Positions 1 through 9,124 of a stretch of 64,000 nt of DNA are shown here, piece by piece. Under the pieces are notes generated by a model that did not search any database, was not told the origin of the DNA, and was given only the letters and a program-made list of their open reading frames with translations. The position numbers and the translations under genes are program-made. Source of the stretch: Paenibacillus silvestris (GTDB taxonomy: Bacteria > Bacillota > Bacilli > Paenibacillales > NBRC-103111); contig NZ_WTUZ01000020.1 of assembly GCF_009882985.1 (NCBI RefSeq), positions 379,064 to 443,063 on the forward strand, written 5' to 3'. The number at the start of each line of letters is the position of its first letter. The first letter of the stretch is position 1.

Positions 1-11
1 CTTGTGTCTAA

Positions 12-953
12 TCATTTCGCAGCTCCCTCCCGTTCTAGATTTAACCACGCAAGCTCATCTAGCGTAAATTGAATATGCATAGCTTCAATAGATGATTGAA
101 GCTCATCAGGATTTCTGGGGCCAATGATAGCACAAGTCGGAAACGACTGATTCAACACATAAGCTAACGCAATTTGAATCGGGCTGACATTCTTATCCGC
201 GGCAAGCTTGGCCGCACGGCGATAACGCTCCCAATTGTCAGCACTATAGTAAACCCTAACCATTTCAAGATTTTCTTGATTGTCCGGCGTAAAATGACCC
301 GAGAAAAAACCTCCTGCCTGCGAGGACCATGCAAGGAGTGGCAGTTGATTCCGCCCATGCCAAGCGCAGGTGTCTGAGTCTGCCGACACACAGCCCTCCC
401 ATCTGGGCTCATTTGGCTTAGCAAGACTTAGATTAGGGCTGCTGAATGTAAACCCGATCAACCCATGGGAAGCAGCATATTCATTCGCTTCTTGAATGCG
501 CTGAAAAGACCAGTTTGAAGCTCCGATGGCCCGGATGCGCGATGCCTGAATATGTTCATTTAATTCTTCCATGATCGGACCTACCGCTGCATCAGGATCA
601 TCACGATGGAGAGCGTACAAGTCCACATAATCCGTACCTAATCTGTCCAAACTCTCCAACAGATCCTTTCGGATTGCCTGTGGATTTACCCGCGGACCAG
701 GGCTGCCATCGTCATGATGAGCCCCCTTCGTAAGAATGACGACCTGCTCACGGAGCTTCTTTTCCGCAAGCCACTGGCCAAGAATAACCTCTTTATTCCG
801 ATATTGATGAGCGGTGTCGAAGGTGTTTCCACCTGCGCGAATATAAGCATCCAGCATCATCCGTTCCGGCTCCTCCAATTTCCTCAAATCCCCAGTACCC
901 ATGATCAAGCGCGAGATAGCTTTGTCCACACCCTGTATATGCATAGCCTTCAT
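12..953 (-). CDS. Aldo/keto reductase
   Basis: Predicted NAD(P)H-dependent oxidoreductase of the aldo/keto reductase superfamily, 313 residues, normal length, cytosolic. The catalytic tetrad is visible: Asp46 and Tyr51 in the FDTAHQY stretch, Lys76 in ILTKG, and His116 in YALHRDD. The C-terminal cofactor-binding part contains IIGPRNPDEL. The ATG follows GAGGAGG by a few bases. It is the last gene of a minus-strand operon (LplB permease, binding protein, LplC permease, LacI regulator, PfkB kinase), starting 13 bases after the PfkB stop. A role in reducing or oxidising the imported sugar or a derivative is inferred from this position only; the substrate cannot be read from the sequence. Confidence 0.92.
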   Translation of the reverse strand: MKAMHIQGVDKAISRLIMGTGDLRKLEEPERMMLDAYIRAGGNTFDTAHQYRNKEVILGQWLAEKKLREQVVILTKGAHHDDGSPGPRVNPQAIRKDLLESLDRLGTDYVDLYALHRDDPDAAVGPIMEELNEHIQASRIRAIGASNWSFQRIQEANEYAASHGLIGFTFSSPNLSLAKPNEPRWEGCVSADSDTCAWHGRNQLPLLAWSSQAGGFFSGHFTPDNQENLEMVRVYYSADNWERYRRAAKLAADKNVSPIQIALAYVLNQSFPTCAIIGPRNPDELQSSIEAMHIQFTLDELAWLNLEREGAAK

Positions 954-965
954 CCAGATTCCTCC

Positions 966-1892
966 TCACCGATTTTGCTTGATAAAAGTCTCTAACCCTA
1001 CTCTGTCTGGTGTACCTGTGCTGCCACCGTAAGCTCCAACTGACAAAGCTCCGCATACATTGCCATACAGCAGGCATGTCTCCACATCAAGCCCCGTCAG
1101 AAAGCCATACATATAACCAGCGTTAAACGAATCCCCCGCTCCTGTCGTATCTATGACTGCCACCGAGAATCCGGGGCTGCTCGTCTGCAAGCCGTCTTTC
1201 ATAGCTGCGGCTCCCTTAGGCCCAAGCTTAACGACGATGTGACGACAGAAGCGCGACATATAACTTAAGCTTTCATCAATCTGCTCCAAACCCGTATAAT
1301 GCAGAGCCTCCGTTTCGTTCATCAGAAATACATCCACATATGGCATCAACTCAAAAATGCCCGAATACCATTCTCCGGTATCATCCCACCCTACATCGCA
1401 AGAAAGGGTAACTCCCGCTTCTTTCAATCTCTTGGCCATTTCCACGAATTCGATATGATTGCGCCGTCCCCTGTAGCCGGTGACATGGACATGTTTGCCT
1501 AACGCGATTTGAGCTAAATCCAACTCCTCAACATGCATCTCAGCATTGGAACCTACGTAGGTAATAAACGAACGATCCTGTTCAGGATTAATGGCAATTG
1601 TGATACCAGTACGACTTGTTTCACTTGTTCGAATCATTCTGGTATCGATACCATATCCAGCAAAACGATCCCGGATATAATGACCGTAGCCATCATCTCC
1701 AAGAACACCGTCGAATGCGACATCCAGACCTAGCTTGGCTAATGCAATCGTAAATAAAGCTGCGCCTCCACCAACATGCATCATCATATTATCTACGAAA
1801 ATCTCTTGACCGGGTTGAGGGATTTGATTACAGCCCACGACCACGAGATCAACATTGGCATCGCCGATGACTACCGCATCAAACTTTTCCAC
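966..1892 (-). CDS. PfkB-family carbohydrate kinase
   Basis: Ribokinase-fold sugar kinase, 308 residues, that should phosphorylate a sugar, sugar acid or nucleoside with ATP in the cytosol. The PfkB C-terminal signature DTTGAGDSFNAG is intact with catalytic base Asp254, and the N-terminal GGGAALFTIALAKLG matches the family substrate-binding region. The start is GTG at 1892, six bases after GAGGGAG. It lies 31 bases after the LacI-type regulator in the same operon, so its substrate is probably what the upstream transporter imports. A perfect 14-bp palindrome matching the operon's operators lies inside the coding sequence (1640-1653). Family is clear; specificity is unknown. Confidence 0.93.
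   Translation of the reverse strand: MEKFDAVVIGDANVDLVVVGCNQIPQPGQEIFVDNMMMHVGGGAALFTIALAKLGLDVAFDGVLGDDGYGHYIRDRFAGYGIDTRMIRTSETSRTGITIAINPEQDRSFITYVGSNAEMHVEELDLAQIALGKHVHVTGYRGRRNHIEFVEMAKRLKEAGVTLSCDVGWDDTGEWYSGIFELMPYVDVFLMNETEALHYTGLEQIDESLSYMSRFCRHIVVKLGPKGAAAMKDGLQTSSPGFSVAVIDTTGAGDSFNAGYMYGFLTGLDVETCLLYGNVCGALSVGAYGGSTGTPDRVGLETFIKQNR
1640..1653. promoter_or_regulatory. Intragenic LacI-type operator
   Basis: TGGTATCGATACCA is a perfect 14-bp palindrome with the same core as the three other sites in this operon (5871, 6875, 6944). It lies within pfkB codons 80-84. A roadblock or looping role for the local LacI-family regulator is inferred. Confidence 0.55.
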
Positions 1893-1923
1893 TCCGCTCT
1901 CCCTCTTCCGCTCTGTTCTCTGC

Positions 1924-2943
1924 CTATCTCTCTTGCTGATATGCCTTACAGCTGTCGCGTACGACGAGCTTATGTCCCAATATCAAATCTTCACGCGGAC
2001 TGGAAGCAGGATTCGTGATGCATTCAATCATCGTATTCACCGTAATTTTCCCCATATCTTGAATAGGCTGCTCCATCGAGGTCAACCTCGGGCGTACGAG
2101 TTCCGTCAATTGACTTCCGTCAAAGCCAATAATCGATATATCGTCAGGAACTTTAAGCTGATGGTCATGTATACAGTTCATAGCCCCTACTGCCATATCG
2201 TCACTCACGGCGAATAATGCAGTTGGACGAGGTTCACATGCCAGCAGTTCCTTCATCAAGTCATATCCACTTTGTGTTTTGTAGTCACCAAACCGGATAT
2301 AATCGTTGATAATTCTCACTCGTTGATCTTTCAGAGCATTGCGATAACCTACATAGCGGTTCTGCCCTGAGGTAACATCTCTCATATCTCCGCCTAAAAA
2401 AGCAATTCGCTCATGACCGAGCTCCGTTAAATACTTGGTCGCATCATAAGCCGCCTCGTAATCATCGATAATGACAGATATGAACTTATGATCTACAGGT
2501 CTTACGCTTGAAAAAATGATTGGAATATCCAATTTATGAATGAAGCTGCGAATTTCATCACTTAACTTTTCATGCATAATAATGATGCCATCTACACGCA
2601 TCTCATGAAAGACATTCAAATATTTCAGTTCTTTATCCGTATCCTCAATAATGTTGCAGACCAGCAGGTTGTAATCATTCAAGCTCGCCGTTTCCTCGAT
2701 ACTGCTCAAGATCGTCGAATAGAAGCTTGAGGTTAGATCGGGAACAATAACACCAATCAGGTTCGTTTTCTTCCGTACCAAGCTTCTCGCGATATGACTG
2801 GGTGCATAACCAAGTTCCTCAATCGCTTGTTTCACTTTGGCCTTCAGATCGTCCTTCACGTACTTCTCTCCGTTTAATACCCTGGAAACCGTCGTGACGG
2901 ATACTCCCGCTTTTTGGGCTACATCTTTAATTTTTGGCGCCAT
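1924..2943 (-). CDS. LacI-family transcriptional regulator
   Basis: DNA-binding repressor or activator of 339 residues. The N-terminal helix-turn-helix has the LacI hallmark VAQKAGVSVTTVSRVLNG, followed by the periplasmic-binding-protein-like effector domain containing NLIGVIVPDL, AFLGGDM and DISIIGFDGSQL. The ATG at 2943 is preferred because GGAAGG sits nine bases upstream; an in-frame ATG at 2952 would overlap the ribosome site. The gene sits inside the sugar operon between the LplC-type permease and the PfkB kinase. Four copies of a TGG(T/A)A(T/A)CG-centred palindrome in the operon are its likely targets. The effector is probably the imported sugar or its phosphate. Confidence 0.95.
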   Translation of the reverse strand: MAPKIKDVAQKAGVSVTTVSRVLNGEKYVKDDLKAKVKQAIEELGYAPSHIARSLVRKKTNLIGVIVPDLTSSFYSTILSSIEETASLNDYNLLVCNIIEDTDKELKYLNVFHEMRVDGIIIMHEKLSDEIRSFIHKLDIPIIFSSVRPVDHKFISVIIDDYEAAYDATKYLTELGHERIAFLGGDMRDVTSGQNRYVGYRNALKDQRVRIINDYIRFGDYKTQSGYDLMKELLACEPRPTALFAVSDDMAVGAMNCIHDHQLKVPDDISIIGFDGSQLTELVRPRLTSMEQPIQDMGKITVNTMIECITNPASSPREDLILGHKLVVRDSCKAYQQER

Positions 2944-3067
2944 GATTATCATCCTTCCTAACTCGCAACCTAGAACATTTTTCTCTGTTATTCGACAGAA
3001 CCATATTTATACATATTATCACACATTGGGTATGACGAAGGTCATGAATTATCCAGTTTGCAGCTGT

Positions 3068-3979
3068 TTATTCTTTGACCGATCCAATCATAGCTCCCTT
3101 TGCAAAATATTTCTGTATAAATGGATAGGCCGCAATAATGGGCGCTACAACCACAATAATCGTCGCCATTTTCAAAGAATCGCCCGTTAGCTGCATCCTT
3201 TCAAGCATTTGAAATTGGTTCGAGCCTGCTGCCTGCATCAGGGATTCCCGAATGGCATCTTGCTTGGTCAACATCTCCTGCAGCAAGGTAGACAGAGGTC
3301 TCAATGATGCGGTTCTGACAAAAAAAGCACCCGTGAACCAATCATTCCAATGACTCACAGCCGTAAATAAGGAGATTGTTGCTAGCACAGGTTTACTTAA
3401 CGGCATAATAATCCGCATGAAGATGCCAAAATCGCTGCAGCCATCCAGCTTCGCCGACTCTTCCAAGCTGATGCTGATTTGCTGGAAAAACGTGCGCATA
3501 ATAATCAAATTCCATGCACTATACAGCCCTGGCAGGACATAAACCCAGATGGTATTCGTCAAATGCAAGCTTTTGAGCAGCATGTAATAAGGAATGATCC
3601 CGCCGGAGAACAACATGGTGAAGAAAACCATCAGCGTAAAAAATCGGACACCCGGCATCGTCTTGCTTTTTAGCGTATAAGCTGCCATAGCTGATAGAAA
3701 GACGCCTGCAATCGTACCCAAAGCTGTACGAAATATAGAGATGGCAAAGGCTCTGCCGATATTAGCCGACGTAAACACTTCATGGTAATTTTCTAACGTC
3801 CACACGCGGGGCCAGAAGTAGATGCCCCCTCTTTCTGCATCTTTACCTGCGTTAAAGGAAAGTGCCAATATATTCAGAAAAGGAAGCACGATGGACAAGC
3901 ACAGGAGAATAATTAGGGCATAATTAACGAACTTAACTATTTTCTCACCTGTTGAGATCTTATAGAATTCATTTCCCAC
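3068..3979 (-). CDS. Sugar ABC transporter permease, LplC/YtcP type
   Basis: Second membrane subunit of a carbohydrate (CUT1) importer, 303 residues from a GTG start. About six membrane spans are visible, beginning with ALIILLCLSIVLPFLNILAL, and the EAA loop that contacts the ATPase reads EESAKLDGCSDFGIFMRII. The open frame extends to an ATG at 4042, but GTG at 3979 has AGAGGAGAGG a few bases upstream and gives the normal family N-terminus. The C-terminal end (KGAMIGSVKE) is typical of LplC proteins. It follows the binding-protein gene. No ATPase lies nearby, which is usual for transporters sharing an MsmX-type ATPase. Confidence 0.93.
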   Translation of the reverse strand: MGNEFYKISTGEKIVKFVNYALIILLCLSIVLPFLNILALSFNAGKDAERGGIYFWPRVWTLENYHEVFTSANIGRAFAISIFRTALGTIAGVFLSAMAAYTLKSKTMPGVRFFTLMVFFTMLFSGGIIPYYMLLKSLHLTNTIWVYVLPGLYSAWNLIIMRTFFQQISISLEESAKLDGCSDFGIFMRIIMPLSKPVLATISLFTAVSHWNDWFTGAFFVRTASLRPLSTLLQEMLTKQDAIRESLMQAAGSNQFQMLERMQLTGDSLKMATIIVVVAPIIAAYPFIQKYFAKGAMIGSVKE

Positions 3980-4054
3980 GTTAACCTCTCCTCTTAGTAA
4001 AAGTGCGCTCCCGTCATCCTTACGGGAGCGCCAGCCTCCCAATTCAACCTTGAA

Positions 4055-5785
4055 CTATTTGAGAATCACTTTCGTTTTAGGGTCGCTATCTTTCTTCTGC
4101 AGCAACTCCTCGAATTTGTCCAAACCTGCTGCTTGCAGCTGCTTTTTCGCGGAATCAAGAATTTTCTGCGCTTCATCCATGCTTTTCGCATAAAATGCGC
4201 GAATGATGCTTTCATTATAGTTCGTTAAGGCTGTCTTTAACTCATTGCCAGTAGGAAGCTCATTAATGAATGAAAGCGGGCGATAACCATCGTTGATAAG
4301 CGCGTTTTTCTTTTTGTCATCGTAGCCCCAGTAATCGGCAATTTTCAGTGGTGTCGCATTAGCTTCCGGAGAGACGCTATCAGCATACTGCATCTCACCG
4401 AAATCGCCTAGTCTGTTAATGTCCGTACTGCCAAGGTAACCTCCCCAGCCATTCCCTACGCCGTCAAAACCCAGCTCTTTGGCCGCCTTTGGATCCTTGT
4501 TACGAAGCTCTAGCACTTCTTTTTTGACCAAAGGATTGCCTTTGGCATCCAGCGTATAGTCCCTTCCTTCCAGACCGTACTGCCAGATTAATTTCCCTTC
4601 ACGACTAGCGAGAAAATCGGCGAATTTGACGATGTCCTGTGGATTTTTCGTTGTTTTCGGAATGGACCAGGCCATATACCCGCTTTTATAATCAACGTTC
4701 ATCCGGTAGGTACCATCCACGGAATTAATAGGCCCAAGCGGGATATAACTCATGTCTTTATTAAAATCCAGATAGTTATGCATATCGCCGATGATCCCAA
4801 ATGACCCGTTAATCGCGCCTTCCGTCGCTTTGTTTTCCTGCATGGCGTAGTAATCAGGCACCATCAATTTTTCTTTCAAAAGCTTTTGAACGAACTCAAT
4901 TCGCTTCATCGGAAATTCCGTTTTACTTTCGTGAACGATTTTGCCTTCCTTATTCTTGTCAAAGCCTTGGTCAATCGCTCCCCACGTTAAATCGCTGAAG
5001 AGCGGTCCGTTCTCATGATTGCTGTTCCCCCAATAACGAGGTCCAAGCGGCAGAATATCTTTACCGTTTTTATCCTTGAAATTACCAGCTTTGATCTTTT
5101 GCGCCAGCTCATACACCTGATCCGTTGTTTTAATCGTTCGTGGATCAACGTTGAGCTTCTCGGCAATGTCTTTACGAATGTAGGGGCCAGAAACATACTT
5201 GCGCTCCTCGTAGCCGCCTTCTCTCTGGACATTCATGTGGACAAAATAACTGGAGCCGTTAAATTCCGGTCGGAACATCACGCCATTTTTCGTGTCCAGC
5301 GGTAAATATTTATCATCCAAGTACTTGCTGAACACCTTCGTTCCTTTGATAAGAGGTGTTAAATCTGTGAGCATATCCTCTTTGGCTGCCTTCAAAATGA
5401 CGGGCATTTCCGGCCGGCCGCTGTTATTTAGATAATAGACGATGAAGTCCGGTAAATCATTGGAAGCCAGCCCTGCAATGAGTCCGTCAATGGCATGCTG
5501 GGAATTTACACCTTCCATTTGCAGCGTAATTCCCGTCAATTCCTTGACCTTCTTGGCAATCTCGGGGTTAATATCCTTCGTTATATCATCGCTGTCAATA
5601 AACAGTAGTCCCTTAATGGTGCGGTCTGCAATCCAAGTTGCGGGCTTGCCGCTGCTGGCTGCAGATGAAGGTGTTGTAGAAGCTGTGTCTCCTCCTGCCG
5701 CAGGTTGATCGGAGCTTTCACAGCCTGCTAGCAGCAAGCTTGCGGCTAACGGCATGGTCACCCATTTCATCCATCTTTTGCTCAT
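4055..5785 (-). CDS. Sugar-binding lipoprotein, LplA type
   Basis: Extracellular solute-binding lipoprotein of 576 residues for the flanking permeases. The signal peptide ends in the lipobox LLAGC with lipidated Cys22, followed by a Ser/Thr/Ala-rich tether. The roughly 550-residue mature part is the long LplA/YtcQ-like form found with LplB/LplC permeases. ATG at 5785 is chosen because AAAGGGGAG lies seven bases upstream; the longer frame from 5824 would place extra residues before the signal peptide. A copy of the operon's operator (5871-5884) lies between this gene and the upstream permease, so it may be separately regulated. The ligand is an oligosaccharide of unknown type. Confidence 0.94.
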   Translation of the reverse strand: MSKRWMKWVTMPLAASLLLAGCESSDQPAAGGDTASTTPSSAASSGKPATWIADRTIKGLLFIDSDDITKDINPEIAKKVKELTGITLQMEGVNSQHAIDGLIAGLASNDLPDFIVYYLNNSGRPEMPVILKAAKEDMLTDLTPLIKGTKVFSKYLDDKYLPLDTKNGVMFRPEFNGSSYFVHMNVQREGGYEERKYVSGPYIRKDIAEKLNVDPRTIKTTDQVYELAQKIKAGNFKDKNGKDILPLGPRYWGNSNHENGPLFSDLTWGAIDQGFDKNKEGKIVHESKTEFPMKRIEFVQKLLKEKLMVPDYYAMQENKATEGAINGSFGIIGDMHNYLDFNKDMSYIPLGPINSVDGTYRMNVDYKSGYMAWSIPKTTKNPQDIVKFADFLASREGKLIWQYGLEGRDYTLDAKGNPLVKKEVLELRNKDPKAAKELGFDGVGNGWGGYLGSTDINRLGDFGEMQYADSVSPEANATPLKIADYWGYDDKKKNALINDGYRPLSFINELPTGNELKTALTNYNESIIRAFYAKSMDEAQKILDSAKKQLQAAGLDKFEELLQKKDSDPKTKVILK

Positions 5786-5870
5786 CCCATACTCCCCTTT
5801 TCCATTAAATATTATGAATAACACCTGGCGGTGATCTTCAACACTCTAACTGTCGAAAAGTGAATGGTTC

Positions 5871-5884
5871 TGGTATCGCTACCA
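5871..5884. promoter_or_regulatory. LacI-type operator between permease and binding protein
   Basis: TGGTATCGCTACCA, a near-perfect palindrome overlapping the stop codon of the LplB-type permease and about 86 bases upstream of the binding-protein start. Same core as 1640, 6875 and 6944. Confidence 0.55.
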
Positions 5885-6838
5885 TATTGACTCGTCAAAA
5901 AACTTTTTTGAAGCTCGGTTTGCAGCCACAACAAGAATTAATCCGATAATGCCTTGCATCAAGCCAACAGCCGTTGCATAGCCGTATTGCCCATTTTGAA
6001 GTCCTACCCGAATAATGTAGGTATCAAGGATGTCTGCCAATTCCATATTGCCGGGGGTTCGCATGAGATAGATTTGATCAAAGCCTGCCTGCAAAATATT
6101 ACCCAGCGATAAAATAAACAAAATGGATATCGTTAAGCGAATACCCGGCAAGGTAACATGCCAGATTTCGTGCCATTTATTAGCGCCATCAATTTTGGCA
6201 GCTTCATGCAGTTCAGGATTAATGCCAGCAATAGCGGCCAAATAGATGATTGAATCCCAGCCAATACTTTGCCAGATATGACTTCCAAACATGAGAGGAT
6301 AAAAGTACTTGCTTTCCATCATGAAAAACGTACTTCCATCTCCTCCGAAAAATCGAATCACCTCGTTGAGCAGCCCTGTATCCGGAGCAAGCACCCGCTG
6401 CATGAGGCCAATAACGATAACCCAAGAAAGAAAATGCGGCAGATACGAAATGCTCTGCGTGATTCCTCGAAATCTCCGATGTCTGATCTCATTAAACATC
6501 AATGCAAGCAGAATCGGAAAAGGCAGTCCTACGAAAACTTTAATGCTGCTAATTATCAATGTGTTTTTAATTAATTTCCCACTTTGGTAGTCGTTGAAAA
6601 ATGCTTTGAAATATGTGAGTCCCACCCATGGACTGCCCAGGATCCCTTTGTTGAACTGATAATTCTTAAAGGCTAGCATCAATCCGCCCATGGGGATGTA
6701 CGAGAAAATAACGAAAAACACCACACAGGGAAGGAGCATGAGATACAAATGCTTGTGCTGCCATATTCGTTTTCCCAGATCAGCATTTCTCTTCTTCACC
6801 GCAGTGCTGACACCCGCTTGCGGCAGATTCGTTTCCAT
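5879..6838 (-). CDS. Sugar ABC transporter permease, LplB type
   Basis: First membrane subunit of the CUT1-type importer, 319 residues, about six membrane spans after a 30-residue cytosolic N-terminus. LplB-type features include the early stretch YIPMGGLMLAFKNYQ and the EAA loop HEAAKIDGANKWHEIWHVTL. It is the first gene of the operon and is preceded by two operator-like palindromes (6875-6888 and 6944-6957). The downstream binding protein and LplC-type permease complete the transporter except for the ATPase, which must be encoded elsewhere. Confidence 0.94.
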   Translation of the reverse strand: METNLPQAGVSTAVKKRNADLGKRIWQHKHLYLMLLPCVVFFVIFSYIPMGGLMLAFKNYQFNKGILGSPWVGLTYFKAFFNDYQSGKLIKNTLIISSIKVFVGLPFPILLALMFNEIRHRRFRGITQSISYLPHFLSWVIVIGLMQRVLAPDTGLLNEVIRFFGGDGSTFFMMESKYFYPLMFGSHIWQSIGWDSIIYLAAIAGINPELHEAAKIDGANKWHEIWHVTLPGIRLTISILFILSLGNILQAGFDQIYLMRTPGNMELADILDTYIIRVGLQNGQYGYATAVGLMQGIIGLILVVAANRASKKFFDESIW

Positions 6839-6874
6839 GTCATGACCACCTTCCTATCGCGTTCTCATTCTTTC

Positions 6875-6888
6875 TGGAATCGATTCCA
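6875..6888. promoter_or_regulatory. LacI-type operator 1 upstream of the sugar operon
   Basis: TGGAATCGATTCCA, a perfect 14-bp palindrome (18 bp counting flanking TC/GA), 37 bases before the first gene of the operon. It resembles both the local LacI-type sites and a CcpA cre box. The recurrence of the core within this operon favours the local regulator. Confidence 0.6.
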
Positions 6889-6943
6889 GATTACCCTCAA
6901 ATAAAATCCTCATGCAGAGGATTGGCTTTAAGTAAGCGTTTTC

Positions 6944-6957
6944 TGGTATCGCTTCCA
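6944..6957. promoter_or_regulatory. LacI-type operator 2 upstream of the sugar operon
   Basis: TGGTATCGCTTCCA, centred 69 bp from operator 1. Paired upstream sites at this spacing would suit cooperative or looped binding of a dimeric LacI-family protein (inference). Confidence 0.5.
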
Positions 6958-7267
6958 TATGGGATTAAACCAAGTATAGTTGAGTTGGTTATTTTTGACA
7001 ACATCTTTTTTGTGGGTTTTCGCTCGAGCGCCGCGAATGACTTTTTACTGTGAGATGGCCTTTTGGGATGTCTCACTTGGATCTCTGGGCCTTCTCGGCT
7101 TGCGAGACGGTCTTTTTCTACTGCTCGCGCGGCAAAATGCGCGGCGTGGGCAGGCTTTTACTGTGGAACAGTTCACCCTGAGGGTCCTTTTGGTGTTTCT
7201 CCCTAATAGCTTGCTTAACTATCCATATCAGCAGCAATTGTAACAAATAGGAACTTTTAACTGCATT
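6958..7267. other. Gene-free region with hairpins and short repeats
   Basis: No convincing gene. The stretch from about 7030 to 7170 contains three related segments, each with a CTTTT(T)ACTG-like motif (near 7041, 7109 and 7157) alternating with CG-rich bits, and a hairpin GTGAGA...TCTCAC at 7050-7076. A plus-strand open frame (6980-7243) has Trp/Leu/Arg-rich composition, no clear ribosome site and no family resemblance, so it is not called. Confidence 0.4.
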
Positions 7268-7310
7268 AAAAAAGCCCGTACCCCATCCAGATTCGGATCG
7301 ATACAGGCTT
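7268..7310 (-). terminator. Terminator of the ABC importer operon
   Basis: On the minus strand, AAGCCTGTATC pairs with GGGTACGGGCTT (11 bp with G-U wobbles), and the loop contains a further ATCC/GGAT stem. The stem is followed by a T-run. It lies just after the stop of the binding-protein gene at 7317. Confidence 0.8.
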
Positions 7311-7316
7311 CTTTCC

Positions 7317-8345
7317 CTACTTCCCACTCTTCACTTCTTCGAGCATCGATAAATCAACGAACTTGCGTAGATCCAGTTCATTTTCCTTAATGCCCTTAAT
7401 ATATCGAGCCGCGATCGAGACCCTCGCCATCTCTTCCATCACTTTGACATCAACATCCGTGGTGAGCTTCAGACGGCTGAGGGAGGCTTTGATCAAGCCT
7501 TTGTCCATGCCTTTGCCGCTGTATTGCTTCAGCTGGTTGTTGATGAGCTCATAGGCTTGCTCCGGATTGTTCTGAATGAACGCGATGCCATCCATATTGG
7601 CTTTGATCGCGCCCTTAACAATATCCCGGTGACGCTGGATCAACGAATCGCTCGCCACCATAATCACCGTCGGATAATCGCCATGATTCGGCGGTACCCC
7701 CTGCCAATCGACGACGACCTTGCCGAGCCCGGCCTTCTCAATCTGCGTCCCCCATGGCTCGGGAACAAGCGTCGCATCAATTTCCTTCTGCCGGAAGGAA
7801 ATGAGCGCATCCGATGGAGAACGCACGATAAGATGCGCGCTCCCCGTGTCTCGGCCTAAGGAAATGCCTTCTTGCTGCAGCAGCATCCGCAGTGAAATCT
7901 CATTCGTATTCCCTTTGGACGGGATTGCGATTGTTTTATCCACCAAATCCTTAACGCCATTAATTCCTGCGCCATTACGGGCGACAAGCACCGCACCGCC
8001 ATTATTGGAGCCGGAAACGACCCGATAATTCCCGCTTTTCAGGAAAAATGTTGTCGCAGGTCCAGGACCTACGAAGCCCACATCGATATCTCCTGTCGCC
8101 ATCGCAATAGATAAGTCTGAGCCGTTATCGAAGGCCGTGACCTCCACTTTCACCTCATCGCCCCACTCCCGGGCGAAATAGCCTTTCTCCAGTGCGATAT
8201 AGGCTGCGGCATGTGTAACATTTTTAAATACACCGACCCTGACCACCTGTGGCTTCCCGGAAGCAGTGAGCTTCTCCTCACAGGCGCTCAGCATCGTAAC
8301 AACGAACAACAACAACAGCAGCAGCATCCATGCTTTTTTTCTCAT
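7317..8345 (-). CDS. ABC transporter substrate-binding lipoprotein, SsuA/NrtA/TauA type
   Basis: Extracellular binding lipoprotein of 342 residues. The signal peptide ends in the lipobox MLSAC (Cys22). Family features are VRVGVFKNVTHAAAYIALEKGYF near the N-terminus, DIDVGFVGPGPAT, and LVPEPWGTQIE. These place it with the SsuA/TauA/NrtA/ThiY group that binds sulfonates, nitrate, taurine or pyrimidine precursors. It is the last gene of a three-gene operon after the ATPase and permease. Specificity cannot be decided from sequence; sulfonate is the commonest case for this gene order in Bacilli. Confidence 0.92.
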   Translation of the reverse strand: MRKKAWMLLLLLLFVVTMLSACEEKLTASGKPQVVRVGVFKNVTHAAAYIALEKGYFAREWGDEVKVEVTAFDNGSDLSIAMATGDIDVGFVGPGPATTFFLKSGNYRVVSGSNNGGAVLVARNGAGINGVKDLVDKTIAIPSKGNTNEISLRMLLQQEGISLGRDTGSAHLIVRSPSDALISFRQKEIDATLVPEPWGTQIEKAGLGKVVVDWQGVPPNHGDYPTVIMVASDSLIQRHRDIVKGAIKANMDGIAFIQNNPEQAYELINNQLKQYSGKGMDKGLIKASLSRLKLTTDVDVKVMEEMARVSIAARYIKGIKENELDLRKFVDLSMLEEVKSGK

Positions 8346-8359
8346 GCAACCGCTCCCTG

Positions 8360-9124
8360 CTAAGACTTCGAGCCGGCGAGGCCGTAGCGCTCCAGCACTT
8401 TGTCTTCTAGTTTCTTGAAGCAGAAATGATCAGAGACCGTACCAAGCACAGCGATAATGATGACAATGCACAGCATGAGCGAAGTATCACCCAAATTACG
8501 CCCGTCCTGCAGCAGCTGACCGAGCCCTGCCCCTTTGGCAATCAGCTCCCCGGCAACTAAGGCGCGCCAAGCAAAGGCCCAAGCTGTACGCACACCGTTG
8601 ATTAAATGTGGGAAAGCCGCTGGAATCATGATCTGCACGAACATTTTATACCCATTGCCTGTTCCCATCGTCTGTGCGGCGCGCAGGTAAATCGGCGGAA
8701 TGTTTTTGATGCCTGTGCGGCTGGCGAGAGCCATTGTCCATGTTGCACCAAGGGTCGTAATGAAAATAACCGAAGATTCGTTAAGACCGAACCATATAAT
8801 GGCAAAAGGCAGCCAAGCAATACTTGGAATCGTCTGCAGCGAAACAACCAAAAAGCCCAGCGTATCATCCAGCAGACGGTAACGTGCGAATAGAAAACCT
8901 AACGTCGTCCCTATCGCTAGCGACAAGGCGAAGGAAACCAATAACCGGATCATGCTGGCCAAGGTCGCCGCCAGCAGCTCGCCATGCACCAATCCGTCAT
9001 AGAAAGCTTGCAGCGTCTGGGTCGGAGAGGGAAATTTCCAGCCCCAATCAAACAACCTAAATCCCGCCTCCCAAGCTATCAGAAGCAGTACCAGAAAAAT
9101 CGTTCTTCTTAATGCGGTACTCAT
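8360..9124 (-). CDS. ABC transporter permease, SsuC type
   Basis: Membrane subunit of the importer, 254 residues, with about six membrane spans and the EAA loop RAAQTMGTGNGYKMFVQIMI. The GTG at 9127 and ATG at 9124 are adjacent; GGGAGGA precedes both and the ATG is preferred. The start overlaps the 3' end of the upstream ATPase by about 68-71 bp in another frame, unusually long for translational coupling. The binding protein follows 14 bases downstream. Confidence 0.93.
   Translation of the reverse strand: MSTALRRTIFLVLLLIAWEAGFRLFDWGWKFPSPTQTLQAFYDGLVHGELLAATLASMIRLLVSFALSLAIGTTLGFLFARYRLLDDTLGFLVVSLQTIPSIAWLPFAIIWFGLNESSVIFITTLGATWTMALASRTGIKNIPPIYLRAAQTMGTGNGYKMFVQIMIPAAFPHLINGVRTAWAFAWRALVAGELIAKGAGLGQLLQDGRNLGDTSLMLCIVIIIAVLGTVSDHFCFKKLEDKVLERYGLAGSKS

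Noticed and set aside
6980-7243. Plus-strand ORF of 87 codons between the two transporter operons
   Set aside because: No ribosome site, odd Trp/Leu/Arg composition, and the DNA is made of hairpins and short repeats.
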